The notes: generated by a model from the letters alone, not told the origin. Positions 26,097 through 34,989 are shown, numbered from the stretch's first letter. The stretch: 64,000 bases of DNA from Acidimicrobiia bacterium (GCA_029263095.1 JAJCYA010000047.1:33840-97839); one strand, 5' to 3'. Translations and numbers: made by a program.

Positions 26097-27284
26097 ATGA
26101 CTGCCCAGCCCGAAACCGTGGAGCACGCCGTCATTGAGGAGGCGCTCGATCGTCTGTTCGCCGAGCACGACCCGCGGGGTGACGTTGTCCGGTTTCTCAG
26201 CGCCCGGTTCGACGCCGGTCTCGCATGGGTCTGGTTCCCCAAGGGCCTGGGTGGCTTGGGGTTGTCTCGCGGTCTTCAGGGGATGGTCGAGACCCGGATG
26301 CAGGAAGCCGATGCCCCGAATCCCGCCCTGTACAACGCCCTTGGCGTCGGGATGGGCGCACACGTGCTGCTCGCTCACGGCACCGAGGAGCAGCAGCAGC
26401 GCTGGCTCCGCCCGATGTTCAACACCGAGGAGATCTGGTGCCAGATGTTCTCCGAGCCCGGGGCCGGGTCGGACGTGGCCGCTCTTGCTTGCAAGGCGGT
26501 TCGCGATGGTGATGAGTGGGTCATAAACGGACAGAAGGTGTGGACGACGCTGGCTCACGTATCCAAGTGGGGGATGCTGGTAGTGCGTTCGGATCCGGAT
26601 GTTCCCAAGCATCAGGGCATGTCGTACTTCGTCATAGACATGGAGAGTGAGGGTGTCGAGGTGCGTCCATTGCGCCAGATAACCGGCGAGGCAGAGTTCA
26701 ACGAGGTCTACTTCACCGACGCCAGGGTTTCTCACAGCAACCTGATAGGTGACGTCGGGGATGGTTGGCGGGTCGCCCTCACCACGCTGATGAACGAGCG
26801 GGTGTCGATCGGTGGGAATGTTCCCCCTCGCGGCGAGGGCCCGATCGGGAGTGCTGTGGACGTGTGGAAGGAGCGCGGTGGGAACGAGGCTGATCGGGAC
26901 CGTCTGATGACCCTGTGGATCGATGCCGAGACGGCCCGGCTCACCAACGCCAGAGCTCGTGACAACAGGAGGTCGGGGACACCCGGCCCGGAGGGATCGA
27001 CCGCCAAGCTGGCCTATGCCGAGATCAACAAGAAGATCTATGAGTTTGCTGTCGAACTCATGGGTGCCGAAGGCATGCTGTACGGCAGCTACGAGATGAC
27101 TCGACCCGACATGTTCCGCGATATCGATGATCCGAGGAAGGGCTTCCTCCGATCGCGCGGCAACTCGATCGAGGGTGGCACTTCGGAGATCATGAAGTCG
27201 ATCCTCGGCGAACGAGTGCTGGGTCTCCCCGGCGAGCCTCGGACCGACAAGGATTTGCCTTGGAGCGAAGTACCCAGGAGTTGA
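26097..27284 (+). CDS. Acyl-CoA dehydrogenase family protein
   Basis: 395-residue flavoenzyme expected to oxidise acyl-CoA to enoyl-CoA. The three-domain fold is visible: a helical N-terminal domain with WFPKGLGGLGLSRG, the flavin/substrate middle domain with QMFSEPGAGSD and NGQKVWTT, and the C-terminal helical domain ending NSIEGGTSEIMKSILGERVL. The acyl chain cannot be deduced. The start has a strong ribosome-binding site (AGGAGGAA). The stop codon lies inside a long hairpin that probably terminates transcription. No other beta-oxidation gene is adjacent. Confidence 0.93.
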   Translation: MTAQPETVEHAVIEEALDRLFAEHDPRGDVVRFLSARFDAGLAWVWFPKGLGGLGLSRGLQGMVETRMQEADAPNPALYNALGVGMGAHVLLAHGTEEQQQRWLRPMFNTEEIWCQMFSEPGAGSDVAALACKAVRDGDEWVINGQKVWTTLAHVSKWGMLVVRSDPDVPKHQGMSYFVIDMESEGVEVRPLRQITGEAEFNEVYFTDARVSHSNLIGDVGDGWRVALTTLMNERVSIGGNVPPRGEGPIGSAVDVWKERGGNEADRDRLMTLWIDAETARLTNARARDNRRSGTPGPEGSTAKLAYAEINKKIYEFAVELMGAEGMLYGSYEMTRPDMFRDIDDPRKGFLRSRGNSIEGGTSEIMKSILGERVLGLPGEPRTDKDLPWSEVPRS

Positions 27285-27308
27285 CCTGAGCGAAGCTCAG
27301 ATCAACTC
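27278..27308 (+). terminator. Hairpin over the acyl-CoA dehydrogenase stop codon
   Basis: GAGTTGACCTGAGC (27278-27291) pairs with GCTCAGATCAACTC (27295-27308) around a GAA loop: 13 of 14 positions pair. The TGA stop codon is within the 5' arm. There is no long T run, so it may be a weak or factor-assisted terminator or an RNA-stabilising end. Confidence 0.6.
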
Positions 27309-27428
27309 CGATCGGCAGAGGCCGGCGGTTGGCGCCGCCTCCGGCGAATTGGCAAGAGTTCTCAGACAATCCCCGTCATTTCGGGTGCTGCGACATACGA
27401 TCTGCCTGCTGTAGTACCGAGGTGATAC

Positions 27429-27737
27429 ATGCCACCAATGTTCCGCGAGGGGCGTTCCCGTAGGTCATGGCGCCGTGAGGTCGCCTCCGGCCTGGTCCAG
27501 CGTGTCGATTCTGAGGGCGAGGTGAGGTTCGTCGGAACCCACCCCGCCGACCGGGCTGAGATGTTGCGTATCGCTGAGATGCTTCCCGACGACGTGATTG
27601 CCGAGCTCTACGAGGATCCGGCGTATCCGGGTTGCACCTTTATGGAGTTGCGGCTGGCTCCTGCTCCGATCGCGTTCAACGATCCGAACTTCAAAGTCGC
27701 CTACCCCGAGAGCGATTCGAGGGCATACGGCCTGTAG
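27429..27737 (+). CDS. Conserved-looking hypothetical protein
   Basis: 102 residues, no signal peptide or membrane segment. The N-terminus is basic (RSRRSWRREVASG); the middle is an acidic alpha/beta-like stretch (HPADRAEMLRIAEMLPDDVIAELYED), and it ends NDPNFKVAYPESDSRAYGL. It is supported as a real gene by a good ribosome-binding site (GAGGTGA, 5 bases before the ATG) and codon use like its neighbours. I do not recognise the family. It stands alone between the acyl-CoA dehydrogenase hairpin and the surface-protein cassettes. Confidence 0.65.
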   Translation: MPPMFREGRSRRSWRREVASGLVQRVDSEGEVRFVGTHPADRAEMLRIAEMLPDDVIAELYEDPAYPGCTFMELRLAPAPIAFNDPNFKVAYPESDSRAYGL

Positions 27738-27813
27738 GCGATCGCACCTGGGTCCGGTTTCGTTGGTGCCACTATCGATCCCGACGTTGCGCGTGGCGCT
27801 GTAGGGTGACGCC

Positions 27814-27891
27814 ACTCGACCTCGAGGGGGTTCGGCGGTTCGGGGGTTTTGTGAGGGTGTAGATCGCCGCGCGACCGGTACCGGGGTTCGG
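27814..27891 (+). repeat. Leader of cassette A, repeated before cassette B
   Basis: The 78 bases before the first small gene align closely with 31520-31597 before the second one. Shared blocks include CTCGAGGGGGTT / CTTGAGGGGGTT, GGCGGTTCGGGGGT / GGCGGTCCGGGGGT and AGATCGCCG, ending at the GTG start. Conservation outside coding sequence suggests a retained promoter or operator, or recent duplication. No convincing -35/-10 pair was seen. Confidence 0.65.
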
Positions 27892-28626
27892 GTGAAACGA
27901 GTTCTAGGCGCACTGCTGCTGATGTCGCTGATCCCTGCCCAATCGGCGCTGGCCGCAGACGGATGCACGTTGGATGTGCCAGAGATCACGGAGGTCGGTG
28001 CGGCGGCAACATTTGTCGGCACGGTGTTCGATGCCGGGTCGGTCGCCCACCTGTTTATCGATGACGTGGCGATCGGTAGCGGGACCGTCTCGAGTGCCGG
28101 TTTGTTGGCAGTTTCATATGCGTTCGGAAGTGAGGGTCACTTCTGGGTGCAGATGGTGGGGTTGTCGAATGGTGATTGGTGCGGGTCTCCGATGGCTGCG
28201 ATCGCGGTGGGGGCCGATGGGGAGGGACCAGGGGAGGCCCCGGATGGTGCGGCGAACCTTTTTGCCGCTCAGGTGCTAACGACGACAACGCTGGTATTGA
28301 GTGAGGGCGCCTTCGGGGACGGCTTTGCGATCGGGCCGGATGATCTGGAGCCGGCGGTGCCCCCCGCGGATCAGCAACAGGTGGAACCCCCGGTCGATCA
28401 GCAAGTAACTACCGATGACCCAGCCGACCCCGCTCCCGGCGATACGGCAGGCACGACCGCCACCACCGCTTCGGATGCCCAGTCCGACGGCGATTCTGAT
28501 GTGGCGGCACCTGTGAATGATTCCGATGGAGGGATATCAATCGTGCCGCTTGCCCTACTGATTGGCTTGGCGGCAACCGTGTTCGGCCTGGTCGGAGGTT
28601 TGGTGTTGGGGAGGAGGCGGTCGTGA
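27892..28626 (+). CDS. Small membrane-anchored secreted protein, cassette A
   Basis: 244 residues, family not recognised. Residues 1-21 are a signal peptide (cleavage likely after SALA). Residues 24-115 form one Ig-like, Cys-bracketed domain (starts CTLDV, closes near WCGSP). A low-complexity Pro/Asp/Thr/Gln linker follows to about 214, then one membrane helix (IVPLALLIGLAATVFGLVGG) and a GRRRS cytosolic end, so the domain faces outward. GTG start. The last 4 bases (GTGA) overlap the start of the large surface-protein gene, which makes them a translational pair. The same pair occurs again at 31598-34989, where the small protein is clearly related in layout but diverged in sequence. Confidence 0.75.
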   Translation: MKRVLGALLLMSLIPAQSALAADGCTLDVPEITEVGAAATFVGTVFDAGSVAHLFIDDVAIGSGTVSSAGLLAVSYAFGSEGHFWVQMVGLSNGDWCGSPMAAIAVGADGEGPGEAPDGAANLFAAQVLTTTTLVLSEGAFGDGFAIGPDDLEPAVPPADQQQVEPPVDQQVTTDDPADPAPGDTAGTTATTASDAQSDGDSDVAAPVNDSDGGISIVPLALLIGLAATVFGLVGGLVLGRRRS

Positions 28627-31424
28627 TTCGTCGGGTGCTGCGTCTGTTGTTGTCGGTTGTGCTGGTGGGTTCGGTGTTCTTGGTGCTACCCGCGGCCGGG
28701 GCCCAAGCGGCATGTGATGTGACGGTGTCGAGCACGTCGGTGCTGGTGGGTGAGTCGATCACGATCACGGGGCTCAATTTCAAAGGGGGGACTCCCGCCA
28801 GTCTGCTGGTGGATGGGACACCTGTACACAATGGCACCACCGATCGCAACGGGGTGATTGCGACGACTCATTCATTTGGTGCGCCGGGTACCTATCTGGT
28901 TTGGGGCACCGGTACCGATCTGGGGAGCAATCCGTGCACCACTGCGCGCCGTCAGGTGCAGGTGAATGCCCCGGCGCCGACTACGACGACCGCTCCGCCG
29001 ACGACCACCACGACCACGACGACCATCCCCGATTTCGGGATCCTCTCCATCGTTAGCGGCGAATGTCTGGTCGAGTTCAGTTTTGGCATGGGTGGCCATG
29101 TCGTGTCTCCCGGGCAGGTGATTCCGGTCCAGGGCAGTGGGTTTGAGAGTGATCTTCCTGTGTTCATCACACTTGTGGGCTACGAGCTGACTGTCGTCTC
29201 ACCGGATGCAGATGGGGAGTTCATGACCGAGGTGACGGTGCCCGATTGGCCCGAGGCCAGTTATGGCATGAAAGCGAGGCAGCCAAAGTCCGGTGCCGAT
29301 TGGTGCAGCGGTGATGTCGAGATCCAAATCGACCGTGAGCCCGACGCCGAGTTGGGGGATTGCTCGATCTCCCTTGCCCAGATGAAGTTGGGGCTCGGGT
29401 TCCCTTGGAGTGCCATCTATCCCGTCTACGTCACGTATGGCTATGGCTTTGAGCCGGGGGAGGTAGTCGTTGTCACCGTCGAGGGTGGCTTCCCATGGGT
29501 CGAGGGAACCGTTCAACTTGGCGACTTCACCGAGGTGAGCGCAGATGGGACTTTCGTCATGGTCGGCGCCCCTCCCTCCGAGTGGCTTCCCGATGAGGGG
29601 ACCGTGGAGGTGTGGGCCCGTTCCAATACCTGCACCGCCAAGGCCACGCTCGGCGAGCCGGAACCGGTGAGAGCCGAACTGCCGTCATTCACTGTGACAC
29701 CAGATGTGCTGCGCGGCGCCGGCATCTATCTGTACCCCGGCAGCTGTGAGCTTGTGGTCTGGAAGGAGACCGGTATCTCCGTGAATGAGGTCGATCCGGC
29801 GTACCAGAACTATCCGCTGGACGAGAACTTCATCAATGCCTACGGAGAGGGATTTGTCGCGGGTGAGGATGTGACTTGGTTGCTCGACGGCCAGGTGATG
29901 ACGTTTGGGTCGTATTCGACCACGGTGGATGGGGCCGGGAAGTTCTACGCTTCCGGGGGCAATGTGCTCAATCCGTTGCAGACCGCCGATCAGCCGTTCA
30001 TCCTGACGGCGCAGACCGAGTCGTGTACTACCAGCGCTCAATACGGGGCGTTCCTGGCCGCCGGTATCGACCCGGTTCTTCCCGAGTCGGCCGCCGGTCC
30101 CGGTGCGGCACTTGGTGACGGTCCGTGCCAATTGGTCGTGTGGAAGGGGGATGGGCAGGAGCATCCGAATGTCCCTTCCGCCTACCAGGAGCCGTTGGTA
30201 GATGAGGGCTATTTCAACGCATTTGGTACTGGCTTCGTCCCCAATGGTGAGGTCAGGTTGTTTCTCGACGGCCTTCCGAACAACGTTGTGGGCGATGGCC
30301 TGCCTCAGGTTGACGCCCAAGGGAACTTCCACGCTACGGCCCCGGTTACCGGCGGGTATATGCATGTGTTCGAAGCCACCGATCCTCCGTTCCTCGTCAC
30401 CGCCGTCGATTACGACGAAACCTGTCGCGCCAGCGCCGCGTACGGTCCATTCGCCATAGCGAGGGCTCCCGTGCTCGAAGGATCACCGATGGTCCCCGAA
30501 GTCGCGCTGGATTCCGGTCCCGTCGGCGGAGAGTCCACTCCGGTCTCGCTACCTCCCCACGACTGCGAGACAACGGTGTGGAGGGGGTTTCCGTACTTCT
30601 CAGATGATCCGGGCGCAATGCCGGATCCGCCTCCCGGGGTCCCATTGGAGCAGTGGGCGTACGCGGTCCCTGATGAGATGTATGTCTGGGGCTTCGGGTT
30701 CACTCCGGGTGAGATCGTGGAAGGCCAGATTGATGGGCAGCCGGTCGATCTGGCGATCAGCCCCTCATGGCCTCCGGGCGTCACCGAGACCGTCCACGGC
30801 GACGGCACCATCGGGCGTTTCGCCATCGTCAACTACAACAGCGACTGGTTTCAGGGGGCCTATTGCAGCTTCCCGTGTCAGTTCACCTTGGATGTGCTCA
30901 CTCCGTCCTGTAATGCGAGTACGTACTACTCCGAGTTGGATCCGGCGGACTTCGAGGTGGCTATTCCCGAGTTGATCGAGGACACCATCCCAATCCCCGG
31001 ATCGCCCGGGGACGACGTGGTCCAACCGGGCAATGGCCTGCTCCCCGATGATCTCAGTCCTGCCGGTATGGCCGTTCTCGTCCTTGTGGGACTGGGCGGT
31101 GCGGTCGGTGGGTTCCTAGGAGGCGGTGCACTGGCGGGGCGCGGCGGGTTCCAGCCGCCTCCTGATGACATGATGCCTGGGGCGACCCCGCCTCCTGATG
31201 ACAACATGCCGGGTGCGTTCCGGCCGCCTCCTGATGACGGTCTACCTTCGGCGCAGCCGCCTCCTGATGACCAGATGCCGGGGGCGCAGCCGCCTCCTGA
31301 TGACAGTCTGCCTTCTCCGGGGCATGGTGGTTCGGAGGCGGGGATTATTGATGACAATCTGCCTTCTCCGGGGCATGAGGGTGTTGCACCCCCCGACGAT
31401 CAGATACCGGGCGGACAGGTGTAG
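28623..31424 (+). CDS. Large multi-domain surface protein, cassette A
   Basis: 933 residues. Signal peptide 1-29 (ends GAQA), Ig-like domain 31-115 (CDVTV to NPCTTARR), Thr/Pro linker about 118-138, then two Cys-bracketed domains (about 147-235 and 243-360) and three copies of a roughly 110-residue module opening C-x-LVVWK or CETTVW (about 374, 501 and 647). Module hallmarks are an early Cys, VDPAYQNYPL, INAYGEGF, a WLLDG-type turn and a closing CTTSA. One membrane helix lies at about 813-838, followed by a cytosolic-side tail of PPDDxMPG repeats. GTG start overlapping the small gene. Domain chain plus anchor suggest adhesion or cell-envelope structure, but no known family or catalytic motif was recognised. 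Confidence 0.78.
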   Translation: MIRRVLRLLLSVVLVGSVFLVLPAAGAQAACDVTVSSTSVLVGESITITGLNFKGGTPASLLVDGTPVHNGTTDRNGVIATTHSFGAPGTYLVWGTGTDLGSNPCTTARRQVQVNAPAPTTTTAPPTTTTTTTTIPDFGILSIVSGECLVEFSFGMGGHVVSPGQVIPVQGSGFESDLPVFITLVGYELTVVSPDADGEFMTEVTVPDWPEASYGMKARQPKSGADWCSGDVEIQIDREPDAELGDCSISLAQMKLGLGFPWSAIYPVYVTYGYGFEPGEVVVVTVEGGFPWVEGTVQLGDFTEVSADGTFVMVGAPPSEWLPDEGTVEVWARSNTCTAKATLGEPEPVRAELPSFTVTPDVLRGAGIYLYPGSCELVVWKETGISVNEVDPAYQNYPLDENFINAYGEGFVAGEDVTWLLDGQVMTFGSYSTTVDGAGKFYASGGNVLNPLQTADQPFILTAQTESCTTSAQYGAFLAAGIDPVLPESAAGPGAALGDGPCQLVVWKGDGQEHPNVPSAYQEPLVDEGYFNAFGTGFVPNGEVRLFLDGLPNNVVGDGLPQVDAQGNFHATAPVTGGYMHVFEATDPPFLVTAVDYDETCRASAAYGPFAIARAPVLEGSPMVPEVALDSGPVGGESTPVSLPPHDCETTVWRGFPYFSDDPGAMPDPPPGVPLEQWAYAVPDEMYVWGFGFTPGEIVEGQIDGQPVDLAISPSWPPGVTETVHGDGTIGRFAIVNYNSDWFQGAYCSFPCQFTLDVLTPSCNASTYYSELDPADFEVAIPELIEDTIPIPGSPGDDVVQPGNGLLPDDLSPAGMAVLVLVGLGGAVGGFLGGGALAGRGGFQPPPDDMMPGATPPPDDNMPGAFRPPPDDGLPSAQPPPDDQMPGAQPPPDDSLPSPGHGGSEAGIIDDNLPSPGHEGVAPPDDQIPGGQV
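31156..31420 (+). repeat. Tandem repeats encoding PPDDxMPG tail
   Basis: The end of the large cassette A gene repeats a 33-36 base unit built on CCGCCTCCTGATGAC, encoding PPPDD followed by (M/N/G/Q/S)-(M/L)-P-(G/S). At least five close copies lie between 31156 and 31310, with looser copies (DDNLPSPGH, DDQIPGG) to the stop. The tail follows the membrane helix. Confidence 0.8.
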
Positions 31425-31449
31425 GCACGCTTCCGTTCGGTCTTGTCGC

Positions 31450-31490
31450 CTCGCCACGGCCCCGGGTGGAAGCGGTGCTCCACGGGCGAG
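31450..31490 (+). terminator. Possible hairpin terminator after cassette A
   Basis: CTCGCC (31450-31455) pairs with GGCGAG (31485-31490), and inside it GTGGA (31466-31470) pairs with TCCAC (31479-31483). This folds the space between the two cassettes into a stem. No T run follows, so termination is uncertain. Confidence 0.35.
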
Positions 31491-31519
31491 CCTTGTGCCC
31501 TGAAGCTATGGTCCCTTCA

Positions 31520-31597
31520 ACTTGACCTTGAGGGGGTTGGGCGGTCCGGGGGTGGGGTTGTGCCCGAGATCGCCGTCCGACTGAACCAGGTGCGAGT
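31520..31597 (+). repeat. Leader of cassette B, copy of the cassette A leader
   Basis: Second copy of the conserved leader described at 27814-27891, ending at the GTG start of the second small gene. It includes CTTGAGGGGGTTGGGCGGTC and GAGATCGCCG. Confidence 0.65.
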
Positions 31598-32428
31598 GTG
31601 AAGCAGTTTTCAGGCAGTCTTCTTCTCTGTCTGCTGCTCTTGGTTCAGCCCGCAGCGTTCGCTGCCGACTGCAACTTGGCCGGGCCCAGCCAAGTTGCCA
31701 CGGGTGACGTAGTCGATTTAGTCGGTACCGGGTTCACTCCCAACTCAGCAGTTGTGCTCTTTGTGGGCAGTTACCTGGTTTCGGAGGGAAAGGCTTCCGA
31801 TGTCGGGGGCTGGTCGGTTGCCTTTCCGTTTAGCTACGACGGTGTGTTTCAGATGGAGATGCTCTCGCTCGGCGGCTGCTCGGATACCTTGGAAATCTCC
31901 GTCGGATACATGGACGACACGACCGTAGTGACGCTACCTGAGGGCCTCATACCGCCACCTCTAACCCAAACGACGTTCCTCGGTAGCGGAATCAACTTCT
32001 TCATGGATGCAGAGACACTGACGTTGAGCGGATTCAACCTGTTCGACGCTGTGACGATTGAATCTGATGACGTGCAGCCACCGCAGCGCTGGGAAGCTGG
32101 AGTGGATCTACCGCTGCGGTGGGAGGCGGCGCTGGCTGCTGCTGGTTCGGATCCGCAAGCCGGAGGTGCATCTTCGGGCGGCGTCTCTTCGGATGGCTCT
32201 GATGGTGCGGTCCAGGATGGTGGAACTACTACGGATTCCGACGGTGGGGCCTCTGATGACGTTTCTGGCACCACCGGCACGAATGCCGCCGATTCCGCGG
32301 GGGTGGCTGCGAGCCCCACGGACCCGGGGAGCGATTCCTCCGTTCTCTTGCTTGGTGCGATCACGGGTTTGGTGGCGGTTTTGGCCGGATTGGGCTTCGG
32401 CTGGCTACTGGGTAGGAGGCGGCCATGA
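31598..32428 (+). CDS. Small membrane-anchored secreted protein, cassette B
   Basis: 276 residues; positional and structural counterpart of the gene at 27892-28626. Signal peptide 1-22 (ends AAFA), one Cys-bracketed Ig-like domain (CNLAGPSQVATGDVVDLVGT to GGCSDTLEI), a region ending in a Ser/Gly/Asp/Thr-rich linker (about 180-245), and a final membrane helix (SVLLLGAITGLVAVLAGLGF) with GRRRP inside. The two paralogues share layout, domain start pattern and C-terminal anchor more than sequence, so the duplication is not recent. GTG start after the conserved leader; the last bases (ATGA) overlap the large gene. Function unknown. Confidence 0.75.
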   Translation: MKQFSGSLLLCLLLLVQPAAFAADCNLAGPSQVATGDVVDLVGTGFTPNSAVVLFVGSYLVSEGKASDVGGWSVAFPFSYDGVFQMEMLSLGGCSDTLEISVGYMDDTTVVTLPEGLIPPPLTQTTFLGSGINFFMDAETLTLSGFNLFDAVTIESDDVQPPQRWEAGVDLPLRWEAALAAAGSDPQAGGASSGGVSSDGSDGAVQDGGTTTDSDGGASDDVSGTTGTNAADSAGVAASPTDPGSDSSVLLLGAITGLVAVLAGLGFGWLLGRRRP

Positions 32429-34989
32429 GGAGCCGGTTGCTGCGTTTGGCACTACCGCTGGCAATGGTCGGGGCGGTGTTCTTGGTGCCGGTCGCAGGGC
32501 TTGCCCAGACCAGCTGTGATGTGTCTGTGTCGGCGTCGGATGTGACGGTGGGCCAGGCGATCACGATCACAGGAACGGGATTCGGACGCGCCGAAGCGGT
32601 AACGCTCTGGGCAGGAGGTGTGCAAATACACACCGGTACTGCCAACGGTGGCGTGTTGTCCACCAGTCATTCCTTCTCGGCTCCCGGCACCTATATGGTC
32701 CAAGCCACAGCGGCATCGTGTAACAGTGCGCAGCGAGCGGTGCGGGTAAGCGCTCTCGCCACAACCACCACGACTGTGCCGCGGACGACCACGACGACTC
32801 TTCCGCCGGACCAGGTCGTGCTTCGCACCGAAGGCGAGTGCAGTATCACCGTCGAGATCCCCGCCGAACAACAGTACGGCTATCCGCTCATCGCGGCTCC
32901 CGGCACAACGTTCACGGTGAATGGCAGCGGATTCGACGGTGAGGGGAATCCCCCCCCGGTAGTTGAGGTCCACCCGCAGGATTCGACCCTCAACTTGGTT
33001 CAGGGGGTCCCTGGCGCCGACGGGACGTACTCGTTCGACCTCACAGTTCCCGATTGGCCCGAGGCGACCTACTGGATGGTGGTCAGCCAGCAACGACAAG
33101 ACGACGGTTGTTTTGCCGTCTTCCCGATGTATGTCGATCAGCCACAGGATGCGGAGGAAGACGGCAACTGCTCGATCACGATCATGCAGATCAAGGCGAA
33201 GCCCGACATCCCGTGGTTCATGTGGGGTCAATACGCGACCTACGGATTCGATTTCGCTCCCGGCGAGATGGTGGTGCTGACCTTGGCCAACTCGCCCGGT
33301 GTTAGTCCGGCTGATGTCATCGGTGGCCCCGTTGAGGCTGGCTCAGATGGCAGTTTCGTGATGCCGTTTGCTCCGCCACCTCACAATTACGGCACCGAAG
33401 GTCCGGCCGAGTGGTGGGCTCAGTCGAGGTCCTGCATTGCCAAGACAACCTTGGGATCGGCGACGGCGATGACCGGGCTCCCCCCGTTCACGGTCACCCC
33501 TGGATTGCTGTCCACAGGAGGGGTGGAGATCGGTGATGGTGACTGCGATCTGGTGGTGTGGCTGGAGCGTGGCGACGCGGTGAACGGGGTAGATCCTGCG
33601 TATCAGGATTACCCGTTGGAAGAGAACCTCATCAACGCCTTTGGCACCGGATTCACCCCGGGTGAGGGGGTGAGTTGGCTGCTCGACGGCCAGACGATCC
33701 CCGGAGCGATACAGGGTGGGTTCCCTGTCGTCGTCGACGAGGCAGGAAAGTTCCAAACCTCGGAGGGGAGTCATCTCTTTGCGCTGCAGGGCGCCGGGGT
33801 GAACTTCACTCTGACTGCCGTCACCGACTCGTGCACGACCAGCGCGGCATACGTGGGGAGCCTGCTGGTGTCGCTTGCCGAGGGGGTCGTCGGCACCGCG
33901 CCGACCGCCGACGGGGTCGATCATCCACCGAGCGAGGAGGCGGGGGTCGGGCTCATCCCGGTTCAATGTCAGCTGGCGGTATGGAAGGAGGCGGGTGTAC
34001 CCGTCGAGGGTGTCGATCCGAAATATCAGGAGTATCCGGAGGACGATGGAGGAATCGTCGCCTTCGGTAACGGATTCATCCCTTTCGAGGCCGTGAGTTG
34101 GCTGCTCGACGGATCACCTTTGTCCGCAGCGGATGCTGAGGACGTTCCCGAAGGATTGACCCTGCCGCCCGGCGCCCTTCCGGATCCGATCCTCTTCCCT
34201 CTCGTCGTGGATGAGGAAGGGAACTTCTACGCCTCAAGCAGCAGCTCTCTTTTCGCTGCGCAGGGTGCCGCCGTGCCTTTCACTCTGACCGCGCAAACCG
34301 ATTCATGCACCGCCAGCGCGCTGTATACCGAGAATCTGCAGGCCGGTGTGATCCCGTCGGTGGTTGGCGACACCCCTACGGCTACGGGTGTGGGTGGATC
34401 GGGCGACCCGGACGGTGCTCCGGACGGAGTTCAGGCATCACCCGGGGGAGCGTCGGATGGCTTGTCGACCGGAGAGGTTGCGGTTGTCGCTTTGGTCGCA
34501 ATAGCGGGAGTCGGCGGCGGCGTACTGGCCGGTCAGAGCCTGGGGAGTCGTGGCCGGGGCTCGATCTTCGAAGTGGAGTACGAACCAGACACTGCGGGCG
34601 AAGAGGCTCCCGAGCGAGTCATTGGGTCTTCCTGGCGCACCTTCGACTCGGACGCGAGGTACGACGTGGGGTTGACGGAATCTGAGGCCGAGTCGGCCGG
34701 AGATAGCTCTCCTGCCGGCAACGATGCAGGTGGCGTACCTGGGGACGACCCTGCCCAGGAGGGCCTGAAGTCGGGGTACACGTTCACAATGCCCGAAGGC
34801 AAGCCAGACCCAGACGCGCCGCCGGAGACCTACTACTGGTTCCCGGAAGAGGGCCCTGTTCCGCCGGTCGACAGCCCCGGAGATCCCGGCGGTGAAGGGG
34901 CCGCTCATGATTCGTCAACGCCTTCCGACGAACTGCCCGGCGACAGTCCTTCGGATCCCGACGGTGGCGGCAGGGGGGGAGAAGATTAG
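32425..34989 (+). CDS. Large multi-domain surface protein, cassette B (early stop at G run)
   Basis: 854 residues as read; paralogue of the gene at 28623. Signal peptide 1-28, Ig-like domain (CDVSVSASDV on), Thr/Pro linker (TTTTVPRTTTTTLPP), two Cys-bracketed domains, then two of the LVVWK modules (openings CDLVVWLERG at about residue 374 and CQLAVWKEAG at about 515; cassette A has three). A membrane helix at about 684-706 is followed by a long acidic cytosolic-side tail. The frame ends at TAG 34987 just after a run of seven G (34973-34979). A -1 shift there continues for 61 codons to 35165, where the sequence around the stop matches the cassette A gene end. The annotated C-terminus is therefore probably not the ancestral one. 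Confidence 0.78.
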   Translation: MRSRLLRLALPLAMVGAVFLVPVAGLAQTSCDVSVSASDVTVGQAITITGTGFGRAEAVTLWAGGVQIHTGTANGGVLSTSHSFSAPGTYMVQATAASCNSAQRAVRVSALATTTTTVPRTTTTTLPPDQVVLRTEGECSITVEIPAEQQYGYPLIAAPGTTFTVNGSGFDGEGNPPPVVEVHPQDSTLNLVQGVPGADGTYSFDLTVPDWPEATYWMVVSQQRQDDGCFAVFPMYVDQPQDAEEDGNCSITIMQIKAKPDIPWFMWGQYATYGFDFAPGEMVVLTLANSPGVSPADVIGGPVEAGSDGSFVMPFAPPPHNYGTEGPAEWWAQSRSCIAKTTLGSATAMTGLPPFTVTPGLLSTGGVEIGDGDCDLVVWLERGDAVNGVDPAYQDYPLEENLINAFGTGFTPGEGVSWLLDGQTIPGAIQGGFPVVVDEAGKFQTSEGSHLFALQGAGVNFTLTAVTDSCTTSAAYVGSLLVSLAEGVVGTAPTADGVDHPPSEEAGVGLIPVQCQLAVWKEAGVPVEGVDPKYQEYPEDDGGIVAFGNGFIPFEAVSWLLDGSPLSAADAEDVPEGLTLPPGALPDPILFPLVVDEEGNFYASSSSSLFAAQGAAVPFTLTAQTDSCTASALYTENLQAGVIPSVVGDTPTATGVGGSGDPDGAPDGVQASPGGASDGLSTGEVAVVALVAIAGVGGGVLAGQSLGSRGRGSIFEVEYEPDTAGEEAPERVIGSSWRTFDSDARYDVGLTESEAESAGDSSPAGNDAGGVPGDDPAQEGLKSGYTFTMPEGKPDPDAPPETYYWFPEEGPVPPVDSPGDPGGEGAAHDSSTPSDELPGDSPSDPDGGGRGGED

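Noticed and set aside
25059..26735. A 558-codon open frame on the minus strand across the epimerase and acyl-CoA dehydrogenase genes
   Set aside because: It runs opposite clear plus-strand genes and has no recognisable protein features. Long antisense frames are expected in DNA this GC-rich. The same applies to minus-strand frames at 19459-20556, 40340-41386 and 51020-52225.
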